Shown here: one piece after another, positions 8,436 to 16,468 of the stretch | Position numbering within the stretch: the first letter of the stretch is position 1 | How the letters are laid out: every line of letters starts with the position of its first letter | Translations under genes and position numbers: made by a program | NCBI GenBank assembly: GCA_002709695.1 | Contig: PAQF01000010.1 | Location: forward strand, 1 to 52,015 | Reading direction: 5' to 3' | DNA from: Candidatus Poribacteria bacterium | Lineage (GTDB): Bacteria > Poribacteria > WGA-4E > UBA9662 | Length of the DNA: 52,015 bases | Notes under the pieces: generated by a model | What the model saw: only the letters and a program-made list of their open reading frames with translations | Databases searched by the model: none | Told to the model about the DNA's origin: nothing

Positions 8436-9161
8436 TTGTTTCAAAAACTATCTTGTTGTTATCTCTTTATTTTTTTTACGAGCTTGATTGTTAGTAGCAT
8501 GGCTGTTGCGGAGCTTGTCGCTAGTTATGATTTTGAAGACAACTTCAAAGATACTTCTGGGAATGATCTTCATGGCAAAGAACATAATGGAGCATCTATT
8601 GTTAAGGATGCTGATAGAGAAAGCCAAGTTTTGCTTCTAGATGGAAAGAATGATTATGTGAATATTGGAAATGATAAGCGCTTTGATTGGGGTGGTGCTT
8701 TCTCGGCTTGTTTCTGGATGAAAGTAAACCTATGGCAGGTTAATTGGGAGACAGTTCTTAAGAAAGACAACGTTTTCAGCTTTGAGAGGGATATTGGTAG
8801 GGAAGCGCTCGCTTTTTACCATTGGCCAGGTTTTGTTCCAACAACGATGGACATCGATGACCAATGGCATCATATTGCTGCCACATATGACAAAAAAGCG
8901 CAGAAGTTTTATAAAGACGGCGAGTTGATTGCTAATAAGCCAAACGCGGCTGATATGAACATAAATCCCAAGCCCATCATTATTGGTGCTGCCGATGGGA
9001 CAACTCGTTACTTCAATGGTCGCATGGATGACGTTCGCATATATAGTAAAGCTTTATCAGAAGATGAAGTCAAAAAGAGTATGACTGCGCTAGAACGCCA
9101 AGCTACTGATCCAAGACATAAATTGACAATCGTTTGGGGAAGGATAAAAGTTTTGAGATAG
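8436..9161 (+). CDS. Secreted LamG-domain protein with C-terminal W-G-x-I-K motif
   Basis: The protein has a signal peptide (hydrophobic YLFIFFTSLIVSSMAVA) and one LamG/concanavalin A-like jelly-roll domain: LVASYDFEDNFKDTSGNDLH at the start, then FSACFWMKVN, WHHIAATYDKKAQKFYKDGE and MDDVRIYSKALSEDEVKK. The DDVRIYSKALS segment is a classic end of such domains. Start: TTG at 8436 sits 10 bases after GAGG; a GTG at 8427 is in frame but almost touches that site. The last residues, KLTIVWGRIKVLR, match the C termini of four other secreted proteins in this window. LamG domains bind carbohydrate or protein ligands; here a surface or exported binding role is inferred. Confidence 0.85.
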   Translation: MFQKLSCCYLFIFFTSLIVSSMAVAELVASYDFEDNFKDTSGNDLHGKEHNGASIVKDADRESQVLLLDGKNDYVNIGNDKRFDWGGAFSACFWMKVNLWQVNWETVLKKDNVFSFERDIGREALAFYHWPGFVPTTMDIDDQWHHIAATYDKKAQKFYKDGELIANKPNAADMNINPKPIIIGAADGTTRYFNGRMDDVRIYSKALSEDEVKKSMTALERQATDPRHKLTIVWGRIKVLR

Positions 9162-9593
9162 GTTTCTTACAAGCAAAGTGTGTTGGGCTTTAAGGAAATT
9201 AATTTTTAAATAGAAAGCAAAAAAATCTGCAGCATTAGTTTCTTCAGAAGTTACAAGGTTTTCATGTAATCAAGGTGCAAACCATATTATCGCTTTTATG
9301 TGTAACTGATAATTGAATGTTTTTGTCAATTTGCAAAGGAGGGATAATTTTAGGTTCGGTTTGTCTCCAATGCCACGGATATTTCGTGATAATGATTTTT
9401 GGCTTGTTTTAGCTTTATTTTTGGAAGGGGTGAGGTCAAGAGTTAAGAAATAAACATTGTGCTAGCGAACACAATAGATATCCAATCAGTAATTTGAACA
9501 CTGGTGTCAGGTTTGGGGATAGCCTAGTTTTTGGAATCATTGTCTACTAGTTACAAAGTTATACATTGATACTTATAATTGATTGGTGGATGA
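9162..9593. other. Intergenic region between convergent LamG genes
   Basis: About 430 AT-rich bases between two convergent genes. No open frame with family resemblance, no convincing stem followed by a T-run, and no tRNA was found. Confidence 0.4.
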
Positions 9594-10355
9594 TTATCTT
9601 GTTGCTTCACGCTTCAGACTCCCCCAAGTTGTAGTTAACTTATCAGTAGGAGCTATAGCGAGAAAAGGCTCTACACCGTCTTCATAAATAGTTTTTGCTT
9701 CTTCTTCCGTCAACGCGCGATTAAAAATTGATAGCTCGTCTAGAACCCCAGCACCTTTGTTTCCTTTTCCATCATCACCCACTAGCACGTTAATATCATT
9801 TCCAATTGCTGTTGGTAAAGGGTTTGTGGCCTTGTCCAGCTTACCATTGATATAAAAAGAAACGGTTTTTACCCCATCATGTGTTACTGTCAGGTGAATC
9901 CAATTCCCATCCAACGGGATTTTTGTAACCGCGTGGGTTTGGCCACTCGGCTTGTTTTCATAATCCCATATACCATCTTTTCCGACCCAGGTGTGAAAAT
10001 TATCGTTCTCTCCAATTGTTTTGGAGATAAATGGTGACCAATTAGCTCCTTGCTTATCCCATTTTAGCCAATAACTAATTGTGTGGCCTTTTCCTTTAAG
10101 TGCATTCAGGTTTTTATTGTGTTGGATTTCGATGGCACCAGTTCCATCATAATTTATCGCTTTTCCTAATTTCCCGTCCACCCATTTTGGTTTCCCCAGG
10201 TATTTGCCATGGTTTTTGGCTAGGGATCCGTCTTTTGCATTGTTACCTTGTCCTTCATCAAGGGAAAGGTACAGGACTAAAGATTCGTCAATAGCCTGAA
10301 CAAAACTACAGAAAGCTAAGAACAAACCTAGTAAACTAAATACCAAGATTTTCAC
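9594..10355 (-). CDS. Secreted LamG-domain protein with C-terminal W-G-x-L-K motif
   Basis: A 253-residue exported protein. The start is GTG with AGGAG about 10 bases upstream; it yields the signal peptide MKILVFSLLGLFLAFCSFVQA. One LamG domain follows: LVLYLSLDEGQGNNAKDGS, HTISYWLKWDKQG, WIHLTVTHDGVKTVSFYING and LDELSIFNRALTEEEAKTIY. The C terminus is KLTTTWGSLKREATR, the clearest copy of the shared tag. Sequence similarity to the neighbouring LamG gene is limited to the fold motifs and the tag, so the tag is conserved beyond the domain itself. Role: probably an exported carbohydrate- or protein-binding protein. Confidence 0.88.
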   Translation of the reverse strand: MKILVFSLLGLFLAFCSFVQAIDESLVLYLSLDEGQGNNAKDGSLAKNHGKYLGKPKWVDGKLGKAINYDGTGAIEIQHNKNLNALKGKGHTISYWLKWDKQGANWSPFISKTIGENDNFHTWVGKDGIWDYENKPSGQTHAVTKIPLDGNWIHLTVTHDGVKTVSFYINGKLDKATNPLPTAIGNDINVLVGDDGKGNKGAGVLDELSIFNRALTEEEAKTIYEDGVEPFLAIAPTDKLTTTWGSLKREATR

Positions 10356-10771
10356 TGAATGGCTTCTCCTAATTTATTATTTAATGATTAGTTAGGGTTA
10401 TACTCTAGTCGAATGTCAGGGCAAAGCACACTACCCTAATATAGCAATGGCAGAGGGAGGGAATAGCGAAAACTCGAAACTCCGTTTCTCAGTAATGAGA
10501 GCATAACGGCAAGCTCGCAATATTAGTGCTTAAACTGGAGTGCCTAACTGACTTGTTCCACATCCTACGTTTCTGTTCCTTCATTTATGCAAAGGTATTG
10601 GATTAATTTCTATTGTCTTGTATGTTATTCAAAGGTTTTGATAAACGCAAGAAATGCAAGAGGGTTGAATTCGATGTTAAGCATGTAAAAGTGAGAAGTT
10701 TCTGCAAATCGATTTTGGAAACTAACCATATGAAGACATATGAAAAACTGTCAGCATGTGGTCATATTAGG
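10356..10771. other. Intergenic region, nothing recognised
   Basis: About 415 bases between two minus-strand secreted-protein genes. A plus-strand frame starting near 10613 runs into the next gene antisense and has no protein-like features. A short catatg/catatg inverted pair near 10728 is the only symmetric element seen. Confidence 0.35.
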
Positions 10772-11353
10772 TTACCTTTGAATTTTCAAATTTGCCCAAG
10801 TTGTTGTCAACAAACCAGCGGGATTGACAGGTGCGGTATCGATTTCAGGATCAAAGAATATTTCAATTTCCCACAGACTAGGTTCATCAGAAGCTCCGAT
10901 GGTCTTAGTTACGTGGTACTGGAGGATAGTCGTCTGAATTGTATCGAAAGTCAAAATATGATCTGGAACTACGACCGGCTTTTTTTGATTGCCGGGATGA
11001 TTGGCAGAAGCGTCTGCAGTTTCTGGTTTTAGGATTAATCCCTTAACTTCTTTTAAAGATTTGTCGTATTCAATAGTGTGACCGCGGAGACGAGATCGAA
11101 ATTCAGTGACGTGTACCCGGTTGATCTTCTGTTTTTTGTTCCAGGTAAACTTAATCCATGTATCAACGTCATCATTTTTGGCATTCCATCGCGTATCGAA
11201 ATTTTCATCGTTAATGTGAATAACAGGATGATCCTGACCATCTGTGTCTAATTTCGCTAGAGGGGCAATATTTTTCAGATCTTTGTGTCCCTGGCTATAA
11301 GTTGGAGTAATCAAAAAAGCAAATAGAATAAATGAAAGGACTAGTTTTTTCAC
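10772..11353 (-). CDS. Secreted discoidin (F5/8 type C)-like protein with C-terminal W-A-x-L-K motif
   Basis: An exported protein of about 193 residues. The GTG at 11353 is preferred because GAGG lies 8 bases upstream and the product then starts with a clean signal peptide (MKKLVLSFILFAFLITPTYS); a TTG at 11371 would add six residues. The body resembles a discoidin-type beta-sandwich: ENFDTRWNAKNDDVDTWIKF, INRVHVTEFRSRLRGHTIEY and a closing SLWEIEIFFDPEI. Such domains bind glycans or phospholipids. It ends LLTTTWANLKIQR, the same tag as in the neighbouring LamG proteins although the fold is different, which argues the tag has its own role. Confidence 0.75.
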   Translation of the reverse strand: MKKLVLSFILFAFLITPTYSQGHKDLKNIAPLAKLDTDGQDHPVIHINDENFDTRWNAKNDDVDTWIKFTWNKKQKINRVHVTEFRSRLRGHTIEYDKSLKEVKGLILKPETADASANHPGNQKKPVVVPDHILTFDTIQTTILQYHVTKTIGASDEPSLWEIEIFFDPEIDTAPVNPAGLLTTTWANLKIQR

Positions 11354-11756
11354 TATAAATTCCTCACTCAATTTGGGTTATGACTTCACTTAGAAAATTC
11401 AACAATATTTACTACATCTGAACAGGCAAAAGATGTTACAATCGCTCTGAAGAATATATCATGTCTGCTCAAAAAGCTCAACCAGTTTTTCAGTAACTTC
11501 TAGGCTGACTAGCAGTATTGTCCATATTGTTTTCTGTTTTTTAATAATGGCTTATTGGAAGCTGCACATTTTTCTATAAACAGAGTTGGGGGCGTATGAA
11601 TATCATTGCTAAGTTGGTCAGCAATCCCATTTTAGGATATACTGCAAGATAAAGATGCGTGTGATGATTCTATTGTCTTAGTATCTTTTAAACTTCTGGG
11701 TTTTATCTATTGTTAGTTTCAGAGAATAAAATTAGCATAAATTGCAGGAGAGAGTT
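11354..11756. other. Intergenic region, nothing recognised
   Basis: About 400 bases between the divergent discoidin-like gene and the ThuA remnant. Short frames such as one near 11380-11512 on the plus strand have no clear relatives. The string gattctattgtct (about 11666) repeats the left arm of the palindrome at 37-65 but without its partner arm. Confidence 0.3.
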
Positions 11757-11960
11757 ATGAGTAGTCAGATTGGAATTACCGTTTGGAACAAAAACAGACA
11801 CGAACCGTAAAACGAATTTATTGGTGGTCTTTGCCTCAATAAATCCATGATGTGATTGCTGGAAGGGGTAGCCGAGTGTTTGGAAGCAGAAGTTCGTTGT
11901 GCTACACTAGGTGACTACGAACATGGATTAGCAGAGGAAGTTCTTAAAAATACCGATTAA
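11757..11960 (+). pseudogene. Remnant of a ThuA (trehalose utilization) family gene
   Basis: An intact ribosome site (AGGAG) and ATG open with MSSQIGITVWNKNRHEP, matching the usual ThuA-type start (I-x-V-T-V-W-N-E-x-R-H-E), then hit TAA at 11808. A segment reading IHDVIAG appears in another frame, where relatives have GIHDVIA. The first frame then resumes with EVRCATLGDYEHGLAEEV and LKNTD before a stop, where relatives have ATLDxPEHGLTEEVLxNTDVLIWWG. So about 65 of an expected 230-250 codons remain, with stops, frameshifts and a lost 3' part. Family resemblance is from memory of ThuA sequences. The retained ribosome site suggests fairly recent decay. Confidence 0.8.
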
Positions 11961-11991
11961 TAATATTTCGCTTAGAATGTTGTATATATTT

Positions 11992-12270
11992 CTATATAAA
12001 CAAGTCGTCGGCTAGAGTAATATCTCCCCAAGCGCTCCACGCCATTATGTTTTCTAAAGGGGTTTTAAACTGGTTATAATCCCAAATGGCGAGTTCTCTC
12101 CCATCTTGATGTCGCACGGCCCAACTTACTCGCACTTTTGATGTATCGTCGTCAATGTTTGGTGTTCCTAATTGTTCTTGTATTTGATCATAGGTTGCAA
12201 GCACTTGGAATTGGAGGTAAGATCCGTTTTGGATATAGTATAGTTGATTATTTGGTGGAGAACCTATCAT
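11992..12270 (-). CDS. Small conserved-looking protein of unknown function
   Basis: A 92-residue frame from ATG. The sequence is well balanced and protein-like: LQFQVLATYDQIQEQLGTPN, then VRVSWAVRHQDGRELAIWDY and LENIMAWSAWGDITLADDL. The pattern of a beta-hairpin (V-R-V-x-W ... DG-R-x-L-A-I-W-D-Y) followed by a Trp-rich tail resembles small proteins often found in phages and mobile DNA, but I cannot name a family. No strong ribosome site is visible, only a purine-rich GAAGAAACAAGAA. It lies in an accessory gap beside the ThuA remnant. It could be real or another remnant. Confidence 0.5.
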   Translation of the reverse strand: MIGSPPNNQLYYIQNGSYLQFQVLATYDQIQEQLGTPNIDDDTSKVRVSWAVRHQDGRELAIWDYNQFKTPLENIMAWSAWGDITLADDLFI

Positions 12271-12586
12271 TTCTTGTTTCTTCAGATGTTGTGAATATTA
12301 GGATTACAACTAGATATACGATTCAATTGGAGAAACAGTTTCAAAGGGGAGTGATTTTTTGAGTTTCTAAGAGATAATTTCGGCTTTACATCCGAGTTAG
12401 GGCGTGTACTATTGAAGCTACCGCGCAGGATTTAAAAATGAATTTGCATTTATATAGTAGAGATTTGAAGGAATAGAGATTATGTTAGATGCAGGATTGT
12501 ATTACTAAACTAATGTTACTGGAGATTGTTAGGCTTTAGTACTGTGATTTTTAAAGTGGAAGGGCTGTATTTCATTGGCTATTTGA

Positions 12587-12650
12587 TATAATAGTGGTAA
12601 TTTCAGTAGATTCAACATTGTTGTTTAAGTATGTATTTATATGGTACAAT
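12587..12650 (+). promoter_or_regulatory. Two candidate extended -10 promoters for rpmG
   Basis: The first is TGA-TATAAT (-10 at 12587-12592), a consensus hexamer with the TGn extension and no good -35. The second is TTGTTT (12621-12626), an 18-base spacer and TGG-TACAAT (-10 at 12645-12650). Either would place the transcript start upstream of rpmG (ATG 12722). Downstream of the second, attgtct (12661-12667) and agacaat (12683-12689) could form a 7-bp leader hairpin. Confidence 0.45.
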
Positions 12651-12721
12651 CTCCTATTATATTGTCTTTGAAATTGTTTTGGAGACAATGAAAATAATTT
12701 TGTATTTAAAGGAGCTTGGGA

Positions 12722-12886
12722 ATGGCGAGAGCAGGACGGGAAAAAGTTAAACTTGAAAGTACTGCTGGGACTGGTTATTTCTACATTACAACAAAGCCAA
12801 CTAGGTCTCAAGATAAAATTGAGCGAAAAAAGTACGATCCTAAAATTCGTAAACATGTTTTATTTGTTGAAAAACGACTCAGATAA
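12722..12886 (+). CDS. rpmG: 50S ribosomal protein L33
   Basis: A 54-residue basic protein of the large ribosomal subunit. It contains the family pattern [18 protein letters not shown] and ends [18 protein letters not shown]. It has no cysteines, so it is the zinc-free form of L33. A strong AAGGAG site lies 8 bases before the ATG. In many bacteria rpmG is followed by secE and nusG; here it is followed by an unrelated two-segment membrane protein and purM. Confidence 0.95.
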   Translation: MARAGREKVKLESTAGTGYFYITTKPTRSQDKIERKKYDPKIRKHVLFVEKRLR

Positions 12887-12900
12887 TTGATTTGGGTTCT

Positions 12901-13230
12901 ATGCAACGTCAGAATTTAAGATCTATTCACAATACTAGATCTTCACTTTCCTTCAAAAGTGCTGTCAGGGATATCCATACTCCGCAAGGTAGGTATGTAC
13001 TTTGTGTTATTTTGGTTATGTCAATTATGGCGTTTATATTTCAGAAGGTGCTTGTTTTAGTCGCTGATGAAAATATTGCTTTTTGTATTACGTTAGGGAT
13101 TGTGGTTGTAAGTTCATTTTATGCTGTGTTTAAGATGGATAAAATCTTGAAGGTAATTAGCCGGCGTCAACTGGAAAAGTTTAACCGACGCTTAAAGAAT
13201 AGGATGGAAGCTGATCGTTCAGATGCCTAA
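12901..13230 (+). CDS. Small two-segment membrane protein, unknown
   Basis: About 109 residues (ATG at 12901; a TTG at 12892 is also in frame). A basic N terminus (MQRQNLRSIHNTRSSLSFKS) precedes two hydrophobic stretches, YVLCVILVMSIMAFIFQKVL and IAFCITLGIVVVSSFYAVF, and a strongly basic C-terminal tail (KVISRRQLEKFNRRLKNRME). Position after rpmG invites comparison with SecE, but SecE normally has one main membrane segment with a conserved amphipathic helix, which is not seen here. Its stop overlaps the purM start by 8 bases, so the two are probably translationally coupled. Function unknown. Confidence 0.6.
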   Translation: MQRQNLRSIHNTRSSLSFKSAVRDIHTPQGRYVLCVILVMSIMAFIFQKVLVLVADENIAFCITLGIVVVSSFYAVFKMDKILKVISRRQLEKFNRRLKNRMEADRSDA

Positions 13231-14254
13231 AGCAGAGTTGACTTATGCTAGTGCTGGCGTGTCCTTTGATGCCAATGAAGCGGCCATGACCAGTATTAAA
13301 TCAACGATTGAATCGACCTATCGTCCGGAAGTCCTAAGCCATGTTGGAAGTTTTGGTGGCCTTTTTCAGCTTGGTGATTACAGTCAGCCTGTTTTGGTTT
13401 CTAGTACTGATAGTGTTGGTACCAAGCTTAAGTTAGCTTTTATGACGGGACGCTATGACACTACGGGTTTTGACCTAGTTTCGCATTGTGGCAATGATAT
13501 TGTGGTGCAAGGAGCAGAGCCGCTTTTTTTCTTGGACTATATTGGTACGGGGAAGTTGTCTCCTGAAGTTACTTCCGAAATTGTAAATGGTCTAGCGAAA
13601 GGGTGCTTGGAAATTGGGTGTGCCTTGATTGGTGGTGAAACAGCGGAATTACCTGGTTTTTACAACGATGGAGAGTATGATCTCGTGGGGACTATTGTTG
13701 GTGTTGTTGAGAGAGATCAAGTAATTAGTGGTGATCGAATTGAGGTCGGAGATTTGTTAATAGGTCTTGCCTCTACAGGATTGCATACAAATGGTTTTTC
13801 GTTGGCTCGGAAAATTGTCTTTGAGCATTGTGGCTATGGAGTAAATCAGAATATACCTGAGCTTGGCATGACAATTGGTGATGAGTTGCTTAAAAATCAT
13901 AAGAGTTATGTTAAGACTGTTTTAGGTTTGCGAAAACACGTTGAGATTAAAGGGCTCGCCCATATTACAGGTGGTGGCTTGCCAGACAATTTGATTCGTA
14001 TCCTTCCAAAAGATTGTCAAGCTGTAATTAGAACGAACAGTTGGTGTATACCTCCTGTTTTTTCTTTTTTACAGGTAGCAGGGAATGTTTCACCGGAGGA
14101 GATGTTCCGTGTGTTTAATATGGGGATTGGGTTGGTAATTGTTGTGTCTAGAGATCACGTAGATGCTGCGGTGGTATTTCTGGAAGATTTGGAGGAAACA
14201 CCATTTTTAATTGGAGAAATTGTTTCAGGTGAACGCCGGGTCGAAATTATCTAG
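13223..14254 (+). CDS. purM: Phosphoribosylformylglycinamidine cyclo-ligase (AIR synthetase)
   Basis: PurM catalyses ATP-dependent closure of FGAM to aminoimidazole ribonucleotide, the fifth step of purine synthesis, in the cytoplasm. Length 343 is normal. Visible hallmarks: TYASAGVSFDANEAAM at the N terminus, VSSTDSVGTKLKLAF, HCGNDIVVQGAEPLFFLDYI, ALIGGETAELPGFY, STGLHTNGFSLARKI and HITGGGLPDNLIRILP. It starts inside the end of the upstream small membrane protein gene and its own 3' end overlaps the next frame, so the region is compact and probably one transcript. Confidence 0.96.
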   Translation: MPKAELTYASAGVSFDANEAAMTSIKSTIESTYRPEVLSHVGSFGGLFQLGDYSQPVLVSSTDSVGTKLKLAFMTGRYDTTGFDLVSHCGNDIVVQGAEPLFFLDYIGTGKLSPEVTSEIVNGLAKGCLEIGCALIGGETAELPGFYNDGEYDLVGTIVGVVERDQVISGDRIEVGDLLIGLASTGLHTNGFSLARKIVFEHCGYGVNQNIPELGMTIGDELLKNHKSYVKTVLGLRKHVEIKGLAHITGGGLPDNLIRILPKDCQAVIRTNSWCIPPVFSFLQVAGNVSPEEMFRVFNMGIGLVIVVSRDHVDAAVVFLEDLEETPFLIGEIVSGERRVEII

Positions 14255-14969
14255 ACCAATTTTGGATCAAGCAGCCATAAAAGAAATTTGCGATGTTCTA
14301 GCAACAACTAATTCGCAAGTTGCATTTCGGTCGATTGCAGAAGAGGAGGCAGCCGATCTCGCCGTTTTCTTGTTGATCCTTCATCATACTTCGGATGAAC
14401 TTGCTAAGCATGCATCTGAAATCCTGCTTGCCCTTTCCCCGGAAAAACAAGCTGTTGTGGCAGAGCATGTGGTAAAAATTGAAATGGCTGACATTGATGA
14501 AGTAAAAGCGATAACACATCGGATCGTTGCGCAGATTACAGAGGCTGCGGAGAAGATGATTGCCTTTGGAGATGGGAAAGTGAACCTAATAAATATGTTA
14601 TCGGATATGTCGCAAGAAGATCGGGGAAGTTTGCTTGAGTCGCTGGAGCTAAATAATGAGGATCTAGTGACTGAAATTAATCAAACCCTCTTTCCATTTG
14701 ATGATTTGACAAAGCTTGACGATGATGCCATTGGAACAATTATAAATTATCTTGGAACTCCTACGCTTTCTGTGGCTCTGCACAATGTTTCTCCGGAAGT
14801 CCAGAATAAATTTTTCGATGTCATGGATTCGGAATCCGCAGACGCTATCAAATCAAAGTTTGATGAACTGAGTTTTACAGAAAAGCAAACTGCTTTAACT
14901 GCACAGCAGTCGATTATTGATCTCGTGCAAAGGCTTGCGGCGAAAGGATTCATCAAGGTTAGTTCTTAA
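14229..14969 (+). CDS. Solitary FliG-like protein
   Basis: About 246 residues resembling the middle and C-terminal domains of flagellar motor switch protein FliG. Matching blocks are the helical AVFLLILHHTSDELAKHASE with LSPEKQAVVAEHVVKIE, and VNLINMLSDMSQEDRGSLLE leading to FPFDDLTKLDDDAIGTII, LSVALHNVSPEVQNKFFDVM and a final IIDLVQRLAAKGFIKVS. The usual N-terminal domain is short or missing and the EHPQT motif is absent. By my alignment from memory, the E. coli charges R281, D288, D289 and R297 correspond to Glu, Ser, Lys and Glu. The start is uncertain: GTG 14229 (GGAG 12 bases upstream) or TTG 14211; both overlap purM. No flagellar gene is nearby, so a non-motor role is likely. Confidence 0.6.
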   Translation: MNAGSKLSRPILDQAAIKEICDVLATTNSQVAFRSIAEEEAADLAVFLLILHHTSDELAKHASEILLALSPEKQAVVAEHVVKIEMADIDEVKAITHRIVAQITEAAEKMIAFGDGKVNLINMLSDMSQEDRGSLLESLELNNEDLVTEINQTLFPFDDLTKLDDDAIGTIINYLGTPTLSVALHNVSPEVQNKFFDVMDSESADAIKSKFDELSFTEKQTALTAQQSIIDLVQRLAAKGFIKVSS

Positions 14970-15120
14970 TATAAATGTCGTATTTGTGTCATTCCAATAG
15001 ATTGGAAAAACACTGTAGTAGTTAGTGAATCATTCCATCCATGATTAGCCATATCAAGTGATTTAAGGGAATAATTTCCTTGAGAAACATTGTTGTGAGA
15101 TATTGACTTCCATATCGGAA

Positions 15121-16455
15121 ATGAATTTCAATAGACTTGCCTCTCTAATCCCTCTAATAGTTTTGGCCCACGTTAGCCTGGCTAATGAGAGCCAGAGTGT
15201 CAGTATCTATAATGCTCCGTTCACTGTTTCTTCAAGACAGTTGACATATCTTTCTAAGTCTATAATATCTGCGATCAATAATCAGTTTCTGTCGTTTCCC
15301 GAGATAAAGATTTATAGTGCTGAGGGCGAAATTGAAAATACCTTTCAGGATCCTAATCAAATTCTGTTTTTAGATAAAGTTCAGCTTCTGCAGATTCGGC
15401 GTCGAATGGGCTTTGATGGCTTTGTCGCTGGTAGCTTGGAACAGGATGGAGCAAAGATCCTTGTCAAACTGCATCTTGTTGATTTTTCATCCGGAAAGAT
15501 CTATTTTAATGGTCAATTTGAAGGCAAGTTTGGAGCGGGATTACTTGAAAGTATTGAAAAGCACGTCAGCGCCTTTGCAAACACATTGATTCATTATTAT
15601 GACTCTACCATCACAATTACTTCTGAACCATCTGGTGCGGATGTATTTGTAAATAGGACCTTGGTAGGGCAAACACCAATCAAATCACTGGGTGTAGCCG
15701 ATGGTACTCTCAAGATTAGAATTAGCAAAGATGGTTATACGTCATACCAAAAAGAGGTAAGGGTTCTCCGAGGCCAACGTACATATGTGCATGGTCATAT
15801 GTACGATGAGATTGCGGAGCATTTGCTGAACAAAACAAGCAAATGGAAGCTCGACTCCATGAATTTTAGTATTGGTACCTGTATGCAGGTACAGAATTGG
15901 GGACAGATCAATGTTGAAACAGGAAACGTGGGCAATTTTCGGTATACGTCTAAGTTCAATCGATGGGAACTTGGTTTGGAAGTTAGCTCAGCAGTAGGAT
16001 CTTCTTGGCGTGCAAATCAGAAGTTTGAAACTTTTCTTGGCAACGATTCATCCATTAATGAGTTTGAAATCTCTTTTTCACGACTTAGTTTTGTTGGTCA
16101 ATTCAATCTCGTGGAAAAGCTAAATCAGTTTGACCTTTACTTGGGAGCACAGTTGGGTTGTGCGTCAGTCCACTCTTCGCAATATAATCTTGGGTGGTAT
16201 GATTTGGGAGATAATAGTATTGAAGGGCGAGATGTTAATGCCGTTTTGGGTGGCGAAATAGGGGCTCGGTTTTATCTTGGGGTAGACTTGAAACTTTCTA
16301 CCTTCATTGGTGGAAACTTTGCTGGAAATATGAGCTATAAACACAAAACGGCAAGCTACTGGGGAGAGGCGATTTACAGCAGCAAATCGCTTAGCTCAGA
16401 TCATATGTATTTTGGAGTGGCATTAACTTACAGTTATTGGTCTTTGAGGAAATAG
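15121..16455 (+). CDS. PEGA-domain protein with predicted outer-membrane beta-barrel C terminus
   Basis: The ATG at 15121 gives a signal peptide (MNFNRLASLIPLIVLAHVSL); an in-frame TTG at 15103 is less likely. Residues about 25-165 resemble a periplasmic alpha/beta domain (LQIRRRMGFDGFVAGSLEQD). A PEGA domain follows: TITITSEPSGADVFVNRTLV, GQTPIKSLGVADGTLKIRIS and KDGYTSYQKEVRVLRGQ. The last 190 residues alternate polar and hydrophobic positions with many aromatics and end in TYSYWSLRK, as expected of a beta-barrel porin-like unit. PEGA domains are often envelope-associated. A lipoprotein gene follows 13 bases later, suggesting an envelope pair. Family beyond the domains is not recognised. 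Confidence 0.7.
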   Translation: MNFNRLASLIPLIVLAHVSLANESQSVSIYNAPFTVSSRQLTYLSKSIISAINNQFLSFPEIKIYSAEGEIENTFQDPNQILFLDKVQLLQIRRRMGFDGFVAGSLEQDGAKILVKLHLVDFSSGKIYFNGQFEGKFGAGLLESIEKHVSAFANTLIHYYDSTITITSEPSGADVFVNRTLVGQTPIKSLGVADGTLKIRISKDGYTSYQKEVRVLRGQRTYVHGHMYDEIAEHLLNKTSKWKLDSMNFSIGTCMQVQNWGQINVETGNVGNFRYTSKFNRWELGLEVSSAVGSSWRANQKFETFLGNDSSINEFEISFSRLSFVGQFNLVEKLNQFDLYLGAQLGCASVHSSQYNLGWYDLGDNSIEGRDVNAVLGGEIGARFYLGVDLKLSTFIGGNFAGNMSYKHKTASYWGEAIYSSKSLSSDHMYFGVALTYSYWSLRK

Positions 16456-16468
16456 TAGGAGTAAGGAA

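Noticed and set aside
10613-11032. A 139-codon plus-strand frame with several cysteines.
   Set aside because: Most of it is antisense to the discoidin-like gene, which has a signal peptide, a ribosome site and the shared C-terminal tag.
12901-13230. SecE, expected next to rpmG.
   Set aside because: The product has two membrane segments and lacks the SecE amphipathic helix and length; nusG does not follow.
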